Of a DNA stretch of 64,000 nucleotides, positions 1-11,199 are shown piece after piece; the first letter of the stretch is position 1, and each line of letters starts with the position of its first letter. The notes beneath the pieces were generated by a model that did no database searches, was not told where the DNA came from, and saw only the letters and a list, made by a program, of their open reading frames with translations. The translations under genes and the position numbers were made by a program. The DNA comes from Tetrastigma voinierianum. Its lineage: Eukaryota > Streptophyta > Magnoliopsida > Vitales > Vitaceae. The stretch is taken from contig JAEQBH010000883.1 in NCBI GenBank assembly GCA_016808115.1, forward strand, positions 62,001 to 126,000, written 5' to 3'.

Positions 1-723
1 AATCATTTTCATTTTGTTTTTATTTTATTTTATATATCATTCGGTATGTTTGGATACCTACAAAATTTTTATTTATGTATAGTCTCAAGATCAATCCCAA
101 TCTTTGAAAAAAATCGAAGAAATCAAATCTTATACTGCCCCTTGAATATGCTTCTATGTTTTATTATTTTTAAAATAAAAATACATATTACTATTATTTA
201 CTTTTGTTTGTTTAAAATTATAAACATCTCTAATAGGACAGTGATTAAAAAAGTTAATATCAAGGCCAGATTTTGTTCATACCACAATCCAATGAACATA
301 TCACATTTGGGTCACAATGTTGATCTTACCATTTTTAAAACCTTCCTTTAGTTCTCGTATTTTTCTGCATAATTGAACATGAAAATCATTCACTACCATA
401 TCATATTTACCTGAAGAAATTTTCAAATAAGTTTCGCTTGGCAGTTCTTGAATGAGAAATCCTATGACCTTATGATGTTTTTAATGCATACAACGTGGTC
501 TAACAAGTATATTTATCGAGGGGTTTTTCAACTTGCATGTGTAATTGTCTTGGCATTACATGTCAAATAAAGCTAATGACAAATGAAGTGTCCTAAATAA
601 TTTTCGTGTATATCCAACAATATGATTCATTCTCATATGACTTTCTGCTTGTGGTTTTTGATAAAACGTAGGTGTATTCCCATTCTTTGGTTTGTATTGA
701 GTGTGTGATTCAATTATGTGCAG
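1..723. other. AT-rich DNA upstream of the first visible BRX exon
   Basis: I see no convincing coding exon here. A pyrimidine-rich tract ending in 'gtgcag' at about 717-722 looks like a splice acceptor just before the first recognisable BRX exon. The stretch is best read as the tail of a long intron of that gene, with exon 1 lying outside the window. The open frame at 46-351 has no family signature and is AT-driven. Confidence 0.5.
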
Positions 724-2398
724 ATCAAGGATATGGCCTTGAAATTCTCTGGGAGCTTACAGGCAGTGCAATGGCCTGCACTTGACTCTACTTAGCTCTG
801 AAGGGACACCGACCTTACCCTGACTTTGACACAATTTCAGAAGGGTTCCATACCCCTAGCAAGGCCAGGGGGCGCAAGTTCAACCCCCTGTGGGATTCAA
901 AGCAGCAGCCATCATCACCCTGGTGGAGGGTCTGAGTCAAGGTTCACTGGGGTGTTGAGAGGTGACCAGACGCCTGGAGGGGTTTCGATCTCGGCTCAGT
1001 CTTGTGATGTTGTGCTTGAGGATGAGGACGAGCCCAAGGAGTGGATGGCTCAGGTTGAACCTGGAGTTCACATCACTTTTGTGTCCCTTCCCCATGGAGG
1101 AAATGACCTAAAACGGATCCGTTTCAGGTACATAGCTCACTTTTCCATGCTGCATATCATCGTTTGCTAAGTCCTGTACTACAAAAATGGAACTGGCCTA
1201 CTGTTAGAACCTATATATGCCAAGCCCTTTTGCATCCATTTCATGGGGCCGTCCCATACCTTAATGCACTGCTCTTGATCATAATTGCTATTAATTTGGT
1301 GTTTGTTGATGAATTGATGTCACTTGTGCTGGAACCAGCTTTTGCATTTATTAGGTCTATCTATCTCATTATCCCCATAAGCTTGAATGATGAACCTAGT
1401 TGAAGGCTGTCATGAACCCAAAAGGACCTTCATTGAAACTGGGACTTTGTGGCCTCAATTTTCTTGAGGCTATTTGAGATTTCTGTGTGAAAACTTAATG
1501 AGCTTCTTTTTATTCCAAATTTGACCGGGAGATGTTTAATAAATGGCAAACTCAGCGATGGTGGGAGAGAATTATAGCAATTAGCTAAGGTTGTACAATG
1601 TTCAGAGATTCAAGCATGACTCTACACTCCTCTGAGTCTGAGGATGAGGTAAACAGCTTTTAATTTCAGCATTTTTCTTCCATAGTTCATTTTCTCTGAT
1701 AAGCTCAATACTGTCTGAACTAGAGCTGACAAGATCCATGAGTTATTTGTAAGTCCACCTTCACCAGTACATACTTTCCAATTTGCTTTCTAATGGAAAA
1801 TTGAAATTTAACAACTGCAGAGGGATTCATCCTACTCGAGGATGGGATCGGCAAGGGAAAGCCCTATGACTCCATCACTAAGCAAAGAATGGGTTCCCAG
1901 GAACCAATATAAGCCATCTGGCAGTAAAGGGTACTTCCCATCTGAACCTTCAGATCAGTATGGGGGTCATCAATACAATGCAGGTTCAAGTGCATATGGC
2001 GCTGGTGGTCCGAAGGGTGAGACATCTTCCATGGATGCTTCGCGGACAACGACCTCATCTAGGGATGAAGCATCGGTTTCCATCAGCAATGCCAGTGACA
2101 TGGAGACTGAGTGGGTTGAGCAAGACGAACCAGGAGTCTACATTACTATCAGACAGTTGGCTGATGGCACAAGGGAACTTCGGCGTGTCAGATTCAGGTA
2201 ACCTAAATCCACCCTGCTTATTATCCTTTATATTCTGTTTGGCTGCCAAGAAAGTAAAAGAAAATGAAGTTGAAATCCATACTGTTTTTCCATCTATAGT
2301 TGTTGATTTCTTCTATATATATATGATATATTTACAATAGTGAAAGATTTGGTGAGGTGCATGCAAAGCTGTGGTGGGAAGAGAACAAGAGAGAATAA
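723..2398 (+). pseudogene. BRX: BREVIS RADIX (BRX) family gene with frameshifts in several exons
   Basis: BRX proteins are plant-specific, membrane- and nucleus-associated regulators of root growth and protophloem differentiation. They carry two BRX domains. Four exons are visible. About 723-1127 begins IKDMALK, holds HRPYPDFDTISEGFHTP in a shifted frame and ends with WMAQVEPGVHITFVSLP..LKRIRF before a GT donor. About 1524-1648 has REMFNKWQTQRWW followed by a frameshift and then SESEDE. 1821-2197 is clean: RDSSYSRMGSARESP, then SSMDASRTTTSSRDEA, then EWVEQDEPGVYITIRQLADG, ending at a GT donor. 2341-2398 encodes ERFGEVHAKLWWEEN, then a stop a few codons before the expected AQYL end, whose codons are still present just after it. 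Several single-base indels and one acceptor lacking AG break the frame. Exon 1 is not in the window. The family call is firm; whether it is a dead copy or a live gene with consensus errors is open. Confidence 0.9.
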
Positions 2399-3500
2399 GC
2401 TCAATACCTCTAGGAGAATTTTGATTTTTCACAAGCCTACTGGGTTGATGGGCGGTTTTGGCAGAAATGAACAATGACATCTGAAATCTCATGGAGGAAA
2501 CCATTCCATTTTGTTTCTCAGCAAGAAGTTATTTGACTAGAATGGAGTCATTTCCATGAACCAGTTCATGATTACCAACGATGGTTGAAGACTAAACAGA
2601 TGTCCTTCTCCTCCTCTGCCAAGGTTACCATTTTTGTACTGACTAGCCATATTCCAGAGCATGGAAGTATGATCGGATGCTATTTAACCCTGATGCGATG
2701 ATTTCATTTTCCCGGATTCTCTGTCTATGGATGTCATTATAGACACCATTTTGAAAAGCTTGATATATGAAATGTTTGTTCTTTTTTTCTTTATTTTTTC
2801 TGTTGTAACACAAAGGTATTGTTATGACAAATGAAATTGGAATCAGTCATATAAGTGTGCAGCTCCTTAATGTTCTTGATGACAACATTTTGTTTCTTAC
2901 ATTACTTCATCTTCCTCTTCATAAATCTCTCCTTCACTACTACCTAGTTTGTTCTGTATTTCTATCAATACTAATCATTTAGATGCTCTAATTCTGGCTT
3001 TTTGTTGAAATCTGAAGTTTGAATAGGTTTGAATTTTTTGAAATACAAATACCAGAAGTTCAAATGTTATACCTAAGGTGATTTATACTAAAACATCCAG
3101 AAACTTCTAATCAAACAAAAAGGATTAGTCAAGCAATATATTCAAAATAGTATCATTAGAAAATGTTAAAATCAATGATTATATGGAGAAGAACTTAATT
3201 CTTCTTCCTTACCTTTCTTTTATCCTCTTTTTCTTAAAAGTGTGGTTTGGAGGATACTAAACAAACAAGTAGTCAAGAAAATATCACAATGGAAAATGCC
3301 AAAAGGAGAAAAATCCATCTTTGATTTTAGTGCCATCAAAAGGGTGAACTAAGCACAATCTTCTTAACTTTGATGTCTATTGGCTTTTCTACTTTGATTT
3401 GATGCTTGCTTTACCTTCCTTTTTGTCCTTTAATTGATGTTGGAACAAAGATAACACTTTTGTTTATTCTAGGAGCTTCCATTAGTGTAACATCAAGAAG

Positions 3501-3501
<1 letters not shown>
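2399..3501. other. BRX 3' flank and AT-rich intergenic DNA
   Basis: The first few hundred bases probably hold the 3' UTR of the BRX gene; a T-rich tract with 'ttgttgtaac'-like sequence near 2,790-2,810 would suit a transcript end, but this is inference. No exon or transposon protein is recognisable in the rest. Confidence 0.4.

Positions 3502-3550
<49 letters not shown>
3502..3550. repeat. (AT)n microsatellite
   Basis: About 49 bases of uninterrupted AT dinucleotide, followed within 40 bases by a 12-A run. Confidence 0.97.
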
Positions 3551-3554
<4 letters not shown>

Positions 3555-3559
3555 ATGTG

Positions 3560-4935
3560 AAGATAATAATTTAGATAATATATGAAAAAAAAAAAAAACC
3601 TTTCAATCTTGGCTAATGGGCTTCCTTTGGATACTTGACTATAAGAAAGTGAAACCGATTCAATGTGTCCTCCCAATCTTGATGGATTTTCTTGAAACCA
3701 TCCAAGTTGGGTAAAATTCAATGGGATTCTACACGTCCATAATATTTGACTAATAGTTAGCTTACTGGGTTGGCTTAAACTGATTGAATCTTTGGGCCTT
3801 GTATGAAAACAGGCCTTTTTAGGCTATTGGGCCATGTTGGGCTTAGGTAAAAGCAAATAGGTAATTGTTCGTGGTAGGTCCTAAGAAATTTGAGAATTAC
3901 CAGTTTGCCATAGTAGACGTTAGATCTTTTAGTTAATATTAAGGGTGAACATGGTTCGGTTAATCGAATTGTGCCACTAAAAAAACAATAAACTTCACCA
4001 TTAACATAATTAACCAAATCTTCAGTTAACCATAAATCATTTTTTTGATAATCGGAATTAAAAAATAAATTTATAATTCCATAATTATATATGCAAGTTC
4101 AAATTACAATAACTACTATAAATATAATGAAAAATGAATAAATTGTAATCTATTCATTTGCAATCCCATAACACTTGGTATATCTATAATACATCTAAAT
4201 AATATATAAAATGCATGTGATTAGATAATTTAATCATGGTTTTTTTAATCAATCACATGTTTTAACTTTAATAGAGAAATAAATTACATCCAAAAAATAT
4301 CATTGTTTATATGCTTTGGTTTAACAAGATTAGATAGGTTTAAAAAGTGTTTGATATTATATATTGTTATATATATAATAAAGTATATTATACTCTTTTT
4401 TTATAATATATATACACCATTTATTTATAAATTGTCTAATATTATATTTTTTGATGAATTGTCAAAACTTATGGGTTTTTGTATTTTTATGATCAAACAA
4501 GAATCAAATCAAAGCAGTTTGTATAAATAAAGCATAAAACAACAACATATCATTTCAAAAATATTACAGGATGCCCATTCATAGTATGACATTTTTTTCT
4601 TTGACAAATATACTTCCCTTGTACAACCTCACTTTTATTATTAATGATAAAAAATAAAAGCAAAGACATAAAATATATAGACTAACTCTACTTAAAATAC
4701 TCTCTCTACACCTCTTCAAATCTATTTATAAACTAAACCATCTTCTTTTTAAGCTTATATATTATTGAATGGAAAACATGATATTAGAAGTGAAAGATGA
4801 AATGACTGGAAATGTGGCATCAGACTCCTTAATTTAAGTTGACATGAGATGTGAAGCCATCATTCACAGATTTGTTTGACAGGATGTGAAACCGTCCATT
4901 CATCCATAGCATGGTAGAAAGGAAGGTATGACAAG
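3560..4935. other. AT-rich intergenic DNA
   Basis: No gene is visible. Around 3,945-4,035 there are repeated 'ggttcggttaa', 'attaaccaaat' and 'agttaaccata' words, of the type seen in dispersed plant repeats. I see no inverted ends or duplications that would define an element. Confidence 0.4.
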
Positions 4936-6335
4936 TCTTGTGTTGGTTTTCCCGGATTTCATTTGATCACGTGATTAAAAATTTGCTATGTTATGCATCT
5001 CATTGAATTAGAACCATTAATTAGGTTCAGATATCAACATTTGTTATGCTGATTCATGAGATATTAAATGTGTATAATTTTTCATATTTTGTTATTCAAT
5101 TCTGAATTACTATTTGGAAGCAAGAAAATATAATGCAAATGATATCTCATTGATTGTTTGTTAGTTAGGGTTAGTTATTAAGTGTATGTGATAGAGCCCC
5201 TTGAGTTCGGCCTTAGTGAAGTGGGGGTACAACCTAAGTGAACCTTAGCTACGACTTTGTTAACTTTATGAACAACCTTGAAGTGTATGCATCTTTGAAT
5301 CTAGGTATAGATCTAGTAAAGTTGAGGTACAACCTTAGTGAATTTGAGGTACAATTTTAGTGAAACGACATTAGTGAGCTTTAAAAACGATCTTAGTGAA
5401 GTTGAGGTAGACCTTATTGAATTTGAGGTACGAGCTTAGTGAACCTTTAGTACGAACTTAGTGAACTTTAGATACAATCTTAGTGAAGTTGAGGTATGAA
5501 CTTAGTTAAGCTGAGGTATAAGGTATTGAACCTTCGGTACAAAATTAGTGAACTTTAGGTATGACCTTCGTGAATTACTATTTGATGTAAGAAGATATAA
5601 TGTAAGTGATACTCATTCATGGCTCGGTGAAGTTAGATGTTAAGTGCTTATAATGGAAACCCTTAGGTTTGACCTTAGTAAAATTAGGGAGGCCATAGCT
5701 ACCACTTTGAAGACGATCTTAATGAAGTTGATCTGACCCTAGTGAATTTGAGAAGTCTGACTTTAGTAAATCTGAAGTATGACTTTAATGAGCCTTAAGT
5801 ACGACCTTAGTGAAGTTGAGGTAATATTGGTTTTTTCCCCGATTTTATTTGATCATGGAGATTAAGAATGCTATGTTATCTAACCATCTTTTAGGTTAAA
5901 TATCATCATTTGTTATGTAGGAATCATGTGAGACATGGGCAATGTATATAAAATTCTATTTTATTTTTTATTTTTTTATTCAAGTTCTAAATTACTATTT
6001 GGAAGAGGGAAAATATATTGCGAGTGATATCTCAATCGTAGTTTTTTCGTTGAAGTTAGATATTAAGTATTTGTGATGGAAACCCTTAGGTCTAGCCTTT
6101 GTGAAATTGGAGGAACAACCTTAGTGAATATGAGATACAATCTTAGTAGATTTGAGGTACACAACTAAGAAACGATATCTTAGTGAACCTTAGGTACGAT
6201 ATTAGTGAAGCTAAGGTAAAGCCTTAAACCTTATTGATGCTCAGGTGCAACCTTAATGAAGTGCAAGTATGAGCATAGTTAAGGTTAGGAACAAACTTTG
6301 TGAAGATAAAGTACGACCTTAACGACTATAAGAAA
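4936..6335. repeat. Degenerate minisatellite inside a larger tandem duplication
   Basis: Units of roughly 24-28 bases with the core 'cttagtgaa' and 'ttgaggtac' recur many times at 5,205-5,590, 5,660-5,825 and 6,085-6,325. They sit in a higher-order repeat: a unit opening 'cggatttcatttgatcac' near 4,955 recurs as 'cgattttatttgatcatg' near 5,842. Both are followed by 'aaattactatttggaag'-type sequence (5,103 and 5,990) and then by another minisatellite block. No open frame runs through it. Confidence 0.85.
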
Positions 6336-6879
6336 CCATTTAGCCTTTTTTTTTAAAAAAATTGCTCAATAATTTCGATCAAAGTAAATGAAAATAACTT
6401 ATTTTCAATAGTAGTTTCCTTTTTTCTTTTCCTTTTCTATTGGCTTTGAAAAAAGTACATTCTCCAAATATATTGTGATTTATCCACGAAAACGCTCCAA
6501 ATGGGAGGAGAAAAATGATACTTTTCACATAAGGGCATCAAGTGGTAAATTCATATCAATTCCTATTTTTTCACAAAAAAAAATCAGTTAATAAATCATT
6601 TTAACATATTTTATGTAGTAATTTCTCTTCATTATAAAATAAACTAAATAATTTGTAAACTAAATACTAACATCTATATGTAAACATACAAAATTTTAAC
6701 AAAATAATGTGTAAACATAAAAAATATGTTAGTATACATCTTCATACAACAATAATTATCTACAACAATCCATGTTTACTTTCATCTTAGAAACATCACA
6801 AAGCGTATTGAGTAATTCTTTCCTCACTTAAAAGATTTTCATCATTCAAGCAATACTCTTCAACATCAAAGCAGGATCA
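6336..6879. other. AT-rich DNA without a recognised feature
   Basis: Homopolymer-rich, no exon or element ends seen. It lies just downstream (minus-strand sense) of the Ulp1-like pseudogene and may be its 3' flank. Confidence 0.3.
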
Positions 6880-8049
6880 CCTATTGTAGGCTTCTACCCC
6901 ATCAACAAAACATGTCAGCAATGAATAGATGCTAGGAAGTTCTCTCTAGCCACGTTGCCTTCATCCATAATCAAATTAATAGCCAACTTCAATCGATATA
7001 ATTGAGTTTTATCCTACACAAAGAAAGTATATTACTTTGATATGCAAATCTCAAGAAAATAATTAATAAGTATAAGTAAGCTTACTTCTACAATTGCTTG
7101 TGTTAGGGTGGAGCCATTCCAATATTCCATAAATTTGACCGCAAACACACCACTATCAAACCTATAGTAAGAATGATGCATTTCTATTAATGAGACTAGA
7201 AACTAAGAACAAAGCTTAAATGAAATTAAAAGGAATATCATTTAAATAATGATGATCTATTACTTAGCTACTCTATTGCAATATTTTAGGTTGTACATGT
7301 TCAAACTTGGAGATATTGAAATCCATTTAGAGGCCATATGCATGCATGGCCCTAAAAATTGACAATGATAATCTCCTTGATGTGACATTGATCTTGTTTT
7401 GATGTTTCAATGGAATAAATGATAATATCTCTACCCTTGCTGCAACAATGTTCACAACATGAACATGCCATTGTTTGTCCTCACATACAGGAAAAAACAA
7501 CTAATGGAATAAATGAACAAAAAATTAGTTTCTTTTCTCACAAACACATACCCTTTAATGTATAAATGTTGTTAAATATATAAATATAAAATCATCTTGT
7601 ACTATATTTATCATAACTGCTCAGAATTTGTAAAAACAAATTTGAATAATTGAGGATTTAAAAACATGTTGCAACTAGTAGTGACTTCAAATTTTTTTAG
7701 CTTTAACGGAAGGTTGGTTAGCACAACCTTTAATGCATTTGGGACACATAATTAGTAATAAAAAATTATATCATTCAAAATCAATATTGTATTGTTGTGG
7801 TATGATTCTCACAGATAAAGAAGGGTCAAAATAATATGCACGTGGTGGGTCGTCTTGTTGTCCATTAAGCATCGACAAGCCAACTGCGATAACCCTATTA
7901 AACAATACATGAAGGCAAATACATGTAAGAATAATATGCATGTTTCATATTATGAATGACGCAACCACATGCTCAAAGTCATACATTATTTTAGAAATGA
8001 TACATACCAGATTATTTACCCAAGTTGTTCCCTTCAAACAACTTAATTC
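6880..8049 (-). pseudogene. Ulp1/C48-type SUMO-protease-like pseudogene, C-terminal part
   Basis: Read on the minus strand, four exon-like blocks give a plant Ulp1-like peptidase. About 8,047-8,008 encodes LKGTTWVNNL. About 7,905-7,810 encodes VGLSMLNGQQ..PPRAYYFDPSL. About 7,505-7,265 encodes FFPVCEDKQWHVHVVNI..VEILSFIPL..SKFEHVQPKIL. 7,161-7,086 encodes FDSGVFAVKFMEYWNG. A last block at about 7,020-6,890 encodes LAINLIMDEGNVAREN. The catalytic His (WHVHVVN) is present. The position of the catalytic Cys in the usual DCGVF motif is Ser (DSGVF), and a stop lies within the His exon after HAYGL. The family normally deconjugates SUMO; many plant copies ride in MULE or CACTA transposons, and I cannot tell which origin applies. 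Gypsy element A separates it from its 5' part at 16,854. Confidence 0.75.
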
Positions 8050-8054
8050 CTTCA

Positions 8055-9738
8055 TGTAAGACCCGAGAAAATTCCAATTTTTCGGAAAAAAGGGCAAAAT
8101 CGTAATTTCGGTCAAAATCCGGAATTTTTCTAGATCTCTGATGACAAAATGGATTTCACCGTTGGAATCGTCTCACAAAATCTAACTAACACGTCGAATT
8201 TTGTTGAATTCAGAGACAGTCGGAATTTGCACTTTCAGGCAAGTATCGGAGTCTTAAAGTAAAGCGGCATGTGATGTGAAAAGTCGCGCATAACGTATCT
8301 TTCATGTGTATGTTGCATGAGTAGAGAAATGATGGAAATGGACGGCCGAGATTGTGCCACGTGTCAAAATCGAAATAGGGACATGGATGGCATTTTTGAA
8401 AATTTTAATGATAATGGGACAAAGGCAAATAGTGTCATCCTCTTCGCTTTTGAAATACAAGTCAAAAACGTGAGGAGGAGGGTGGAAAAAGCGAAATCTT
8501 ACGATGAGAACTAGGTTTTGCTTTTAGAGAGAGAGTGTGTGACTTCTCTGCAAGATCGGCGATCGGGCCAGGTCGGATTCGTCGGAATGAAAAGGAAGCG
8601 CGATTACGCGTGAGGGCCGCGTGGATGCCGTTTAAGGAATTTAGGCAAACTCAGTGAGGTAGAGGTCTTATCCTACTTGAGGTTACACTTTGTTAAGTGT
8701 TTTATGGATGATTGGAGTTGATTTGAGCGAGTGAGAGGCGTTTGATCTGTCAAAACTTGGGAATAGGATTATTGGAATTTTTGAAGCCCATTTGGACAGT
8801 CCGTGATTGTGTTGGGGCTGTTTTGGGTGTTTGTTTCATAAATTATGAAATAAATTGTGTGTTGGTGAGTATGAAATTTGGGAAATGTGTAGTTTCGAGT
8901 TCCTGAAGTGAAGCCAGAGTGATTGGGTGATTAGTAGTGACAGTAACTGAGGTTTCCTTTGTTCATGTGAATAGTGTTCACGAGGAAATATTTTGTGAAA
9001 ATGTGCTTAGTACAGTAATTCAAATTGAATTTCTGTGTTTTAATTAGCCCACGCGAGCTAATTTTTGGTGTAATGGATTGATAATTTATATAACATGTTG
9101 TTGTGATTTAAATTATGTAAATATATGCATGATGATATATTTGCATGTGTTATATGAATGTGTTGAAATGGCATAATGCATTTCATATGCACCGGGTAAC
9201 CTAGAAATTAGGTGTGAGTGCATGACATGAAAGAAAAGAAGAGTGATTTTTCTCGTGTGAAGCAGAAATGAGTGTAGAGAGTCGGTGAGGACTTGGGGAT
9301 ATGGGTTGGTCATGTATACATTGGTAGGATTACGTGTTGCGAGTGTGTGTACCACAGTGGATCATTGCGTATGCAACTTGGGTGGGGGAGTAACCCATTT
9401 AGGGTGATTCCACTCTTGGCGATAGCTCACCACTGTCGAATATTATTTCAAGTCTGGCGCTTGAGAACGGCTCATCATAGAGTAGATTTTGAAGAAAGCG
9501 GGTTGTGAGCTTTGATGGTTTGGGATAATATGTATTAAAATTGTAAATTTTAATATGTATTCTTCATTAAGAATGTGTATAGCTCTTTAGGCCCATTGGA
9601 ATATAGTTGAGGTCTTTTGTGTGTAGTATTGGTTTATGGGCAAGAGGCTATTTTTGCTCATATATGGGTCTCGTGTCTGAGACGTATGGGTTTCGCAGTT
9701 GACGGGTAGTCGGCGGACACCGGAGTTTGGGGCGTCAC
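8055..9738 (+). repeat. 5' LTR of Gypsy element A
   Basis: Matches 15,133-16,853 along its length, for example 'taaattatgtaaatatatgc' near 9,110 and 16,208, and the block 'gcatgacatgaaagaaaaga' near 9,220 and 16,318. Start TGTAAGACC is shared by both copies; the end is placed where similarity stops, at 'gcgtcac'. Confidence 0.9.
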
Positions 9739-9754
9739 GGCTTAGTATCGAGCT

Positions 9755-9772
9755 AAGGTATCACAGAATTGC
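9755..9772 (+). other. Degenerate tRNA-iMet primer-binding site of Gypsy A
   Basis: 'aaggtatcacagaattgc' about 17 bases after the 5' LTR resembles the plant initiator-Met primer site TGGTATCAGAGC, with a few mismatches. Confidence 0.55.
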
Positions 9773-10497
9773 ACATGGCGTCTTTGAGCATGGAGCCTAT
9801 GATATCACGGTTAATAGTGTAGTCTTTTGGTTATGATTGCGCGGTGATTGAAATCGATACAAGCTTCTTGGCTTGGTATGAGCAGGCTATAACATACTGG
9901 GGCTTGAGGGACTTGGGCTTAGGCCATGGTCATTGAGGTGTGAGAACATCACCTCTTGATGTGGCTCAATGTTAGGGTTAGGAATGTGATTACCTAGACA
10001 ATCACGGGACAAGAGTAGAACACTGCATGCATGATGTTTTATGTGTGATTGGTGTATATAACATGAATGATGTGTGATCATGTGATTGTTTGATGAATTG
10101 TTGTGTATGTATGTGTGAATGGTGTGCATAACATGATTTGTTATGTGTTATGATTGTTTGTATGCTTAGTGATTAGCACATTGATGTGTTAGAAAATTTT
10201 TAGGAGTTTTACAGTGTGTAAAATTGGAAAAAAGAAAATAAATGAAATAAATTTTAATAAATTTATTTGATTTGATAGATAATAATTAAATTTTAATAAA
10301 TTTTGGGTTACCATATTAGAGATTTAGTGTGAACGGGGAGGTTGAGAGTTTTGGGCAAAATGGTCCAAAAATAAATGAAAAAAAAAAAGAGGTGAAGAAA
10401 TTTTTTTTTTTTTTGGATTTTCTGATGGGTAAAAGCCCAAGAAAAGTGAATTAAAATAAATTTTTATAAATTTATTTTGGTGCCTTTGGAATATGAA

Positions 10498-10499
<2 letters not shown>

Positions 10500-10535
<36 letters not shown>

Positions 10536-10538
10536 ATG

Positions 10539-10583
<45 letters not shown>
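10500..10583. repeat. Compound (TA)n and (TG)n microsatellite in the Gypsy A leader
   Basis: About 33 bases of TA, a short spacer, then about 39 bases of TG. Long open frames on both strands here (for example 10,324-10,782 minus) are products of the dinucleotide runs, not genes. Confidence 0.97.
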
Positions 10584-10586
<3 letters not shown>

Positions 10587-10759
10587 GGGAGTTTCCAGTA
10601 GCAGAAATGAGGAAAAAAAAAAGAATAATATGTGTGAAAAACGAAAAAAAAAAAGAGAAAGGTGCAGAAACTAGTTGGGCTCTTGGCTGTGTCCTTGATA
10701 ATGGAAAATTGTATGCGTGACATGGCGATTTAGATGGGGTAAGAGTGAGGAAATGTGTC

Positions 10760-11190
10760 ATGATACAAAGAAATCGTATCATGACCGGTACAACTAGAGG
10801 CGTGCGGTGGGTTAGGAGTTGTTATTCTGATAAATTTGGTTAAATTTGGGGAAAGTGTAATCACGATACAAATTTTGTATGCGTGTGACTCAACTATTAT
10901 ATTTGAGAAAAGTGTGTGCAATGCACGTTAGTGTATGTTGTGACCCGGGGCGGCCGGTTGGCTTGGGAAGGCGTTAATCACGATACAAAATTTGTATCGT
11001 ATTTGAGGCGACTTAGTGGGCCCGAGGAGGTTTGTATCATAATGCAGGTGGTGTATTGTGACCAAGGAAATTTGGGCAATTTGGGCCTTTGTGTCGCGAC
11101 ACGGCCACGATCTGTAGTGTTGTGACACGAGTACGACAACGACCACCTTGTTGTGACATGGTCGGGGGCTGGAGGCCACGACAACTGCCG
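10760..11190. repeat. Palindrome-rich leader of Gypsy A
   Basis: Repeated small inverted sequences: 'acgatacaaa' opposed to 'tttgtatcgt' around one central base near 10,980-11,000, an imperfect sister near 10,862-10,880, 'gatacaaagaaatcgtatc' near 10,763, and Nru-like 'tgtcgcgacac' or 'gttgtgacac' words at 11,090-11,160. This lies between the primer site and the pol remnants and has no credible open frame. Confidence 0.6.
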
Positions 11191-11199
11191 AGGAGTAGG

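Noticed and set aside
10324..10782. 152-codon ORF and overlapping frames on both strands
   Set aside because: They run through TA and TG dinucleotide repeats (poly-IY, poly-TH, poly-CV); an artefact of the microsatellite.
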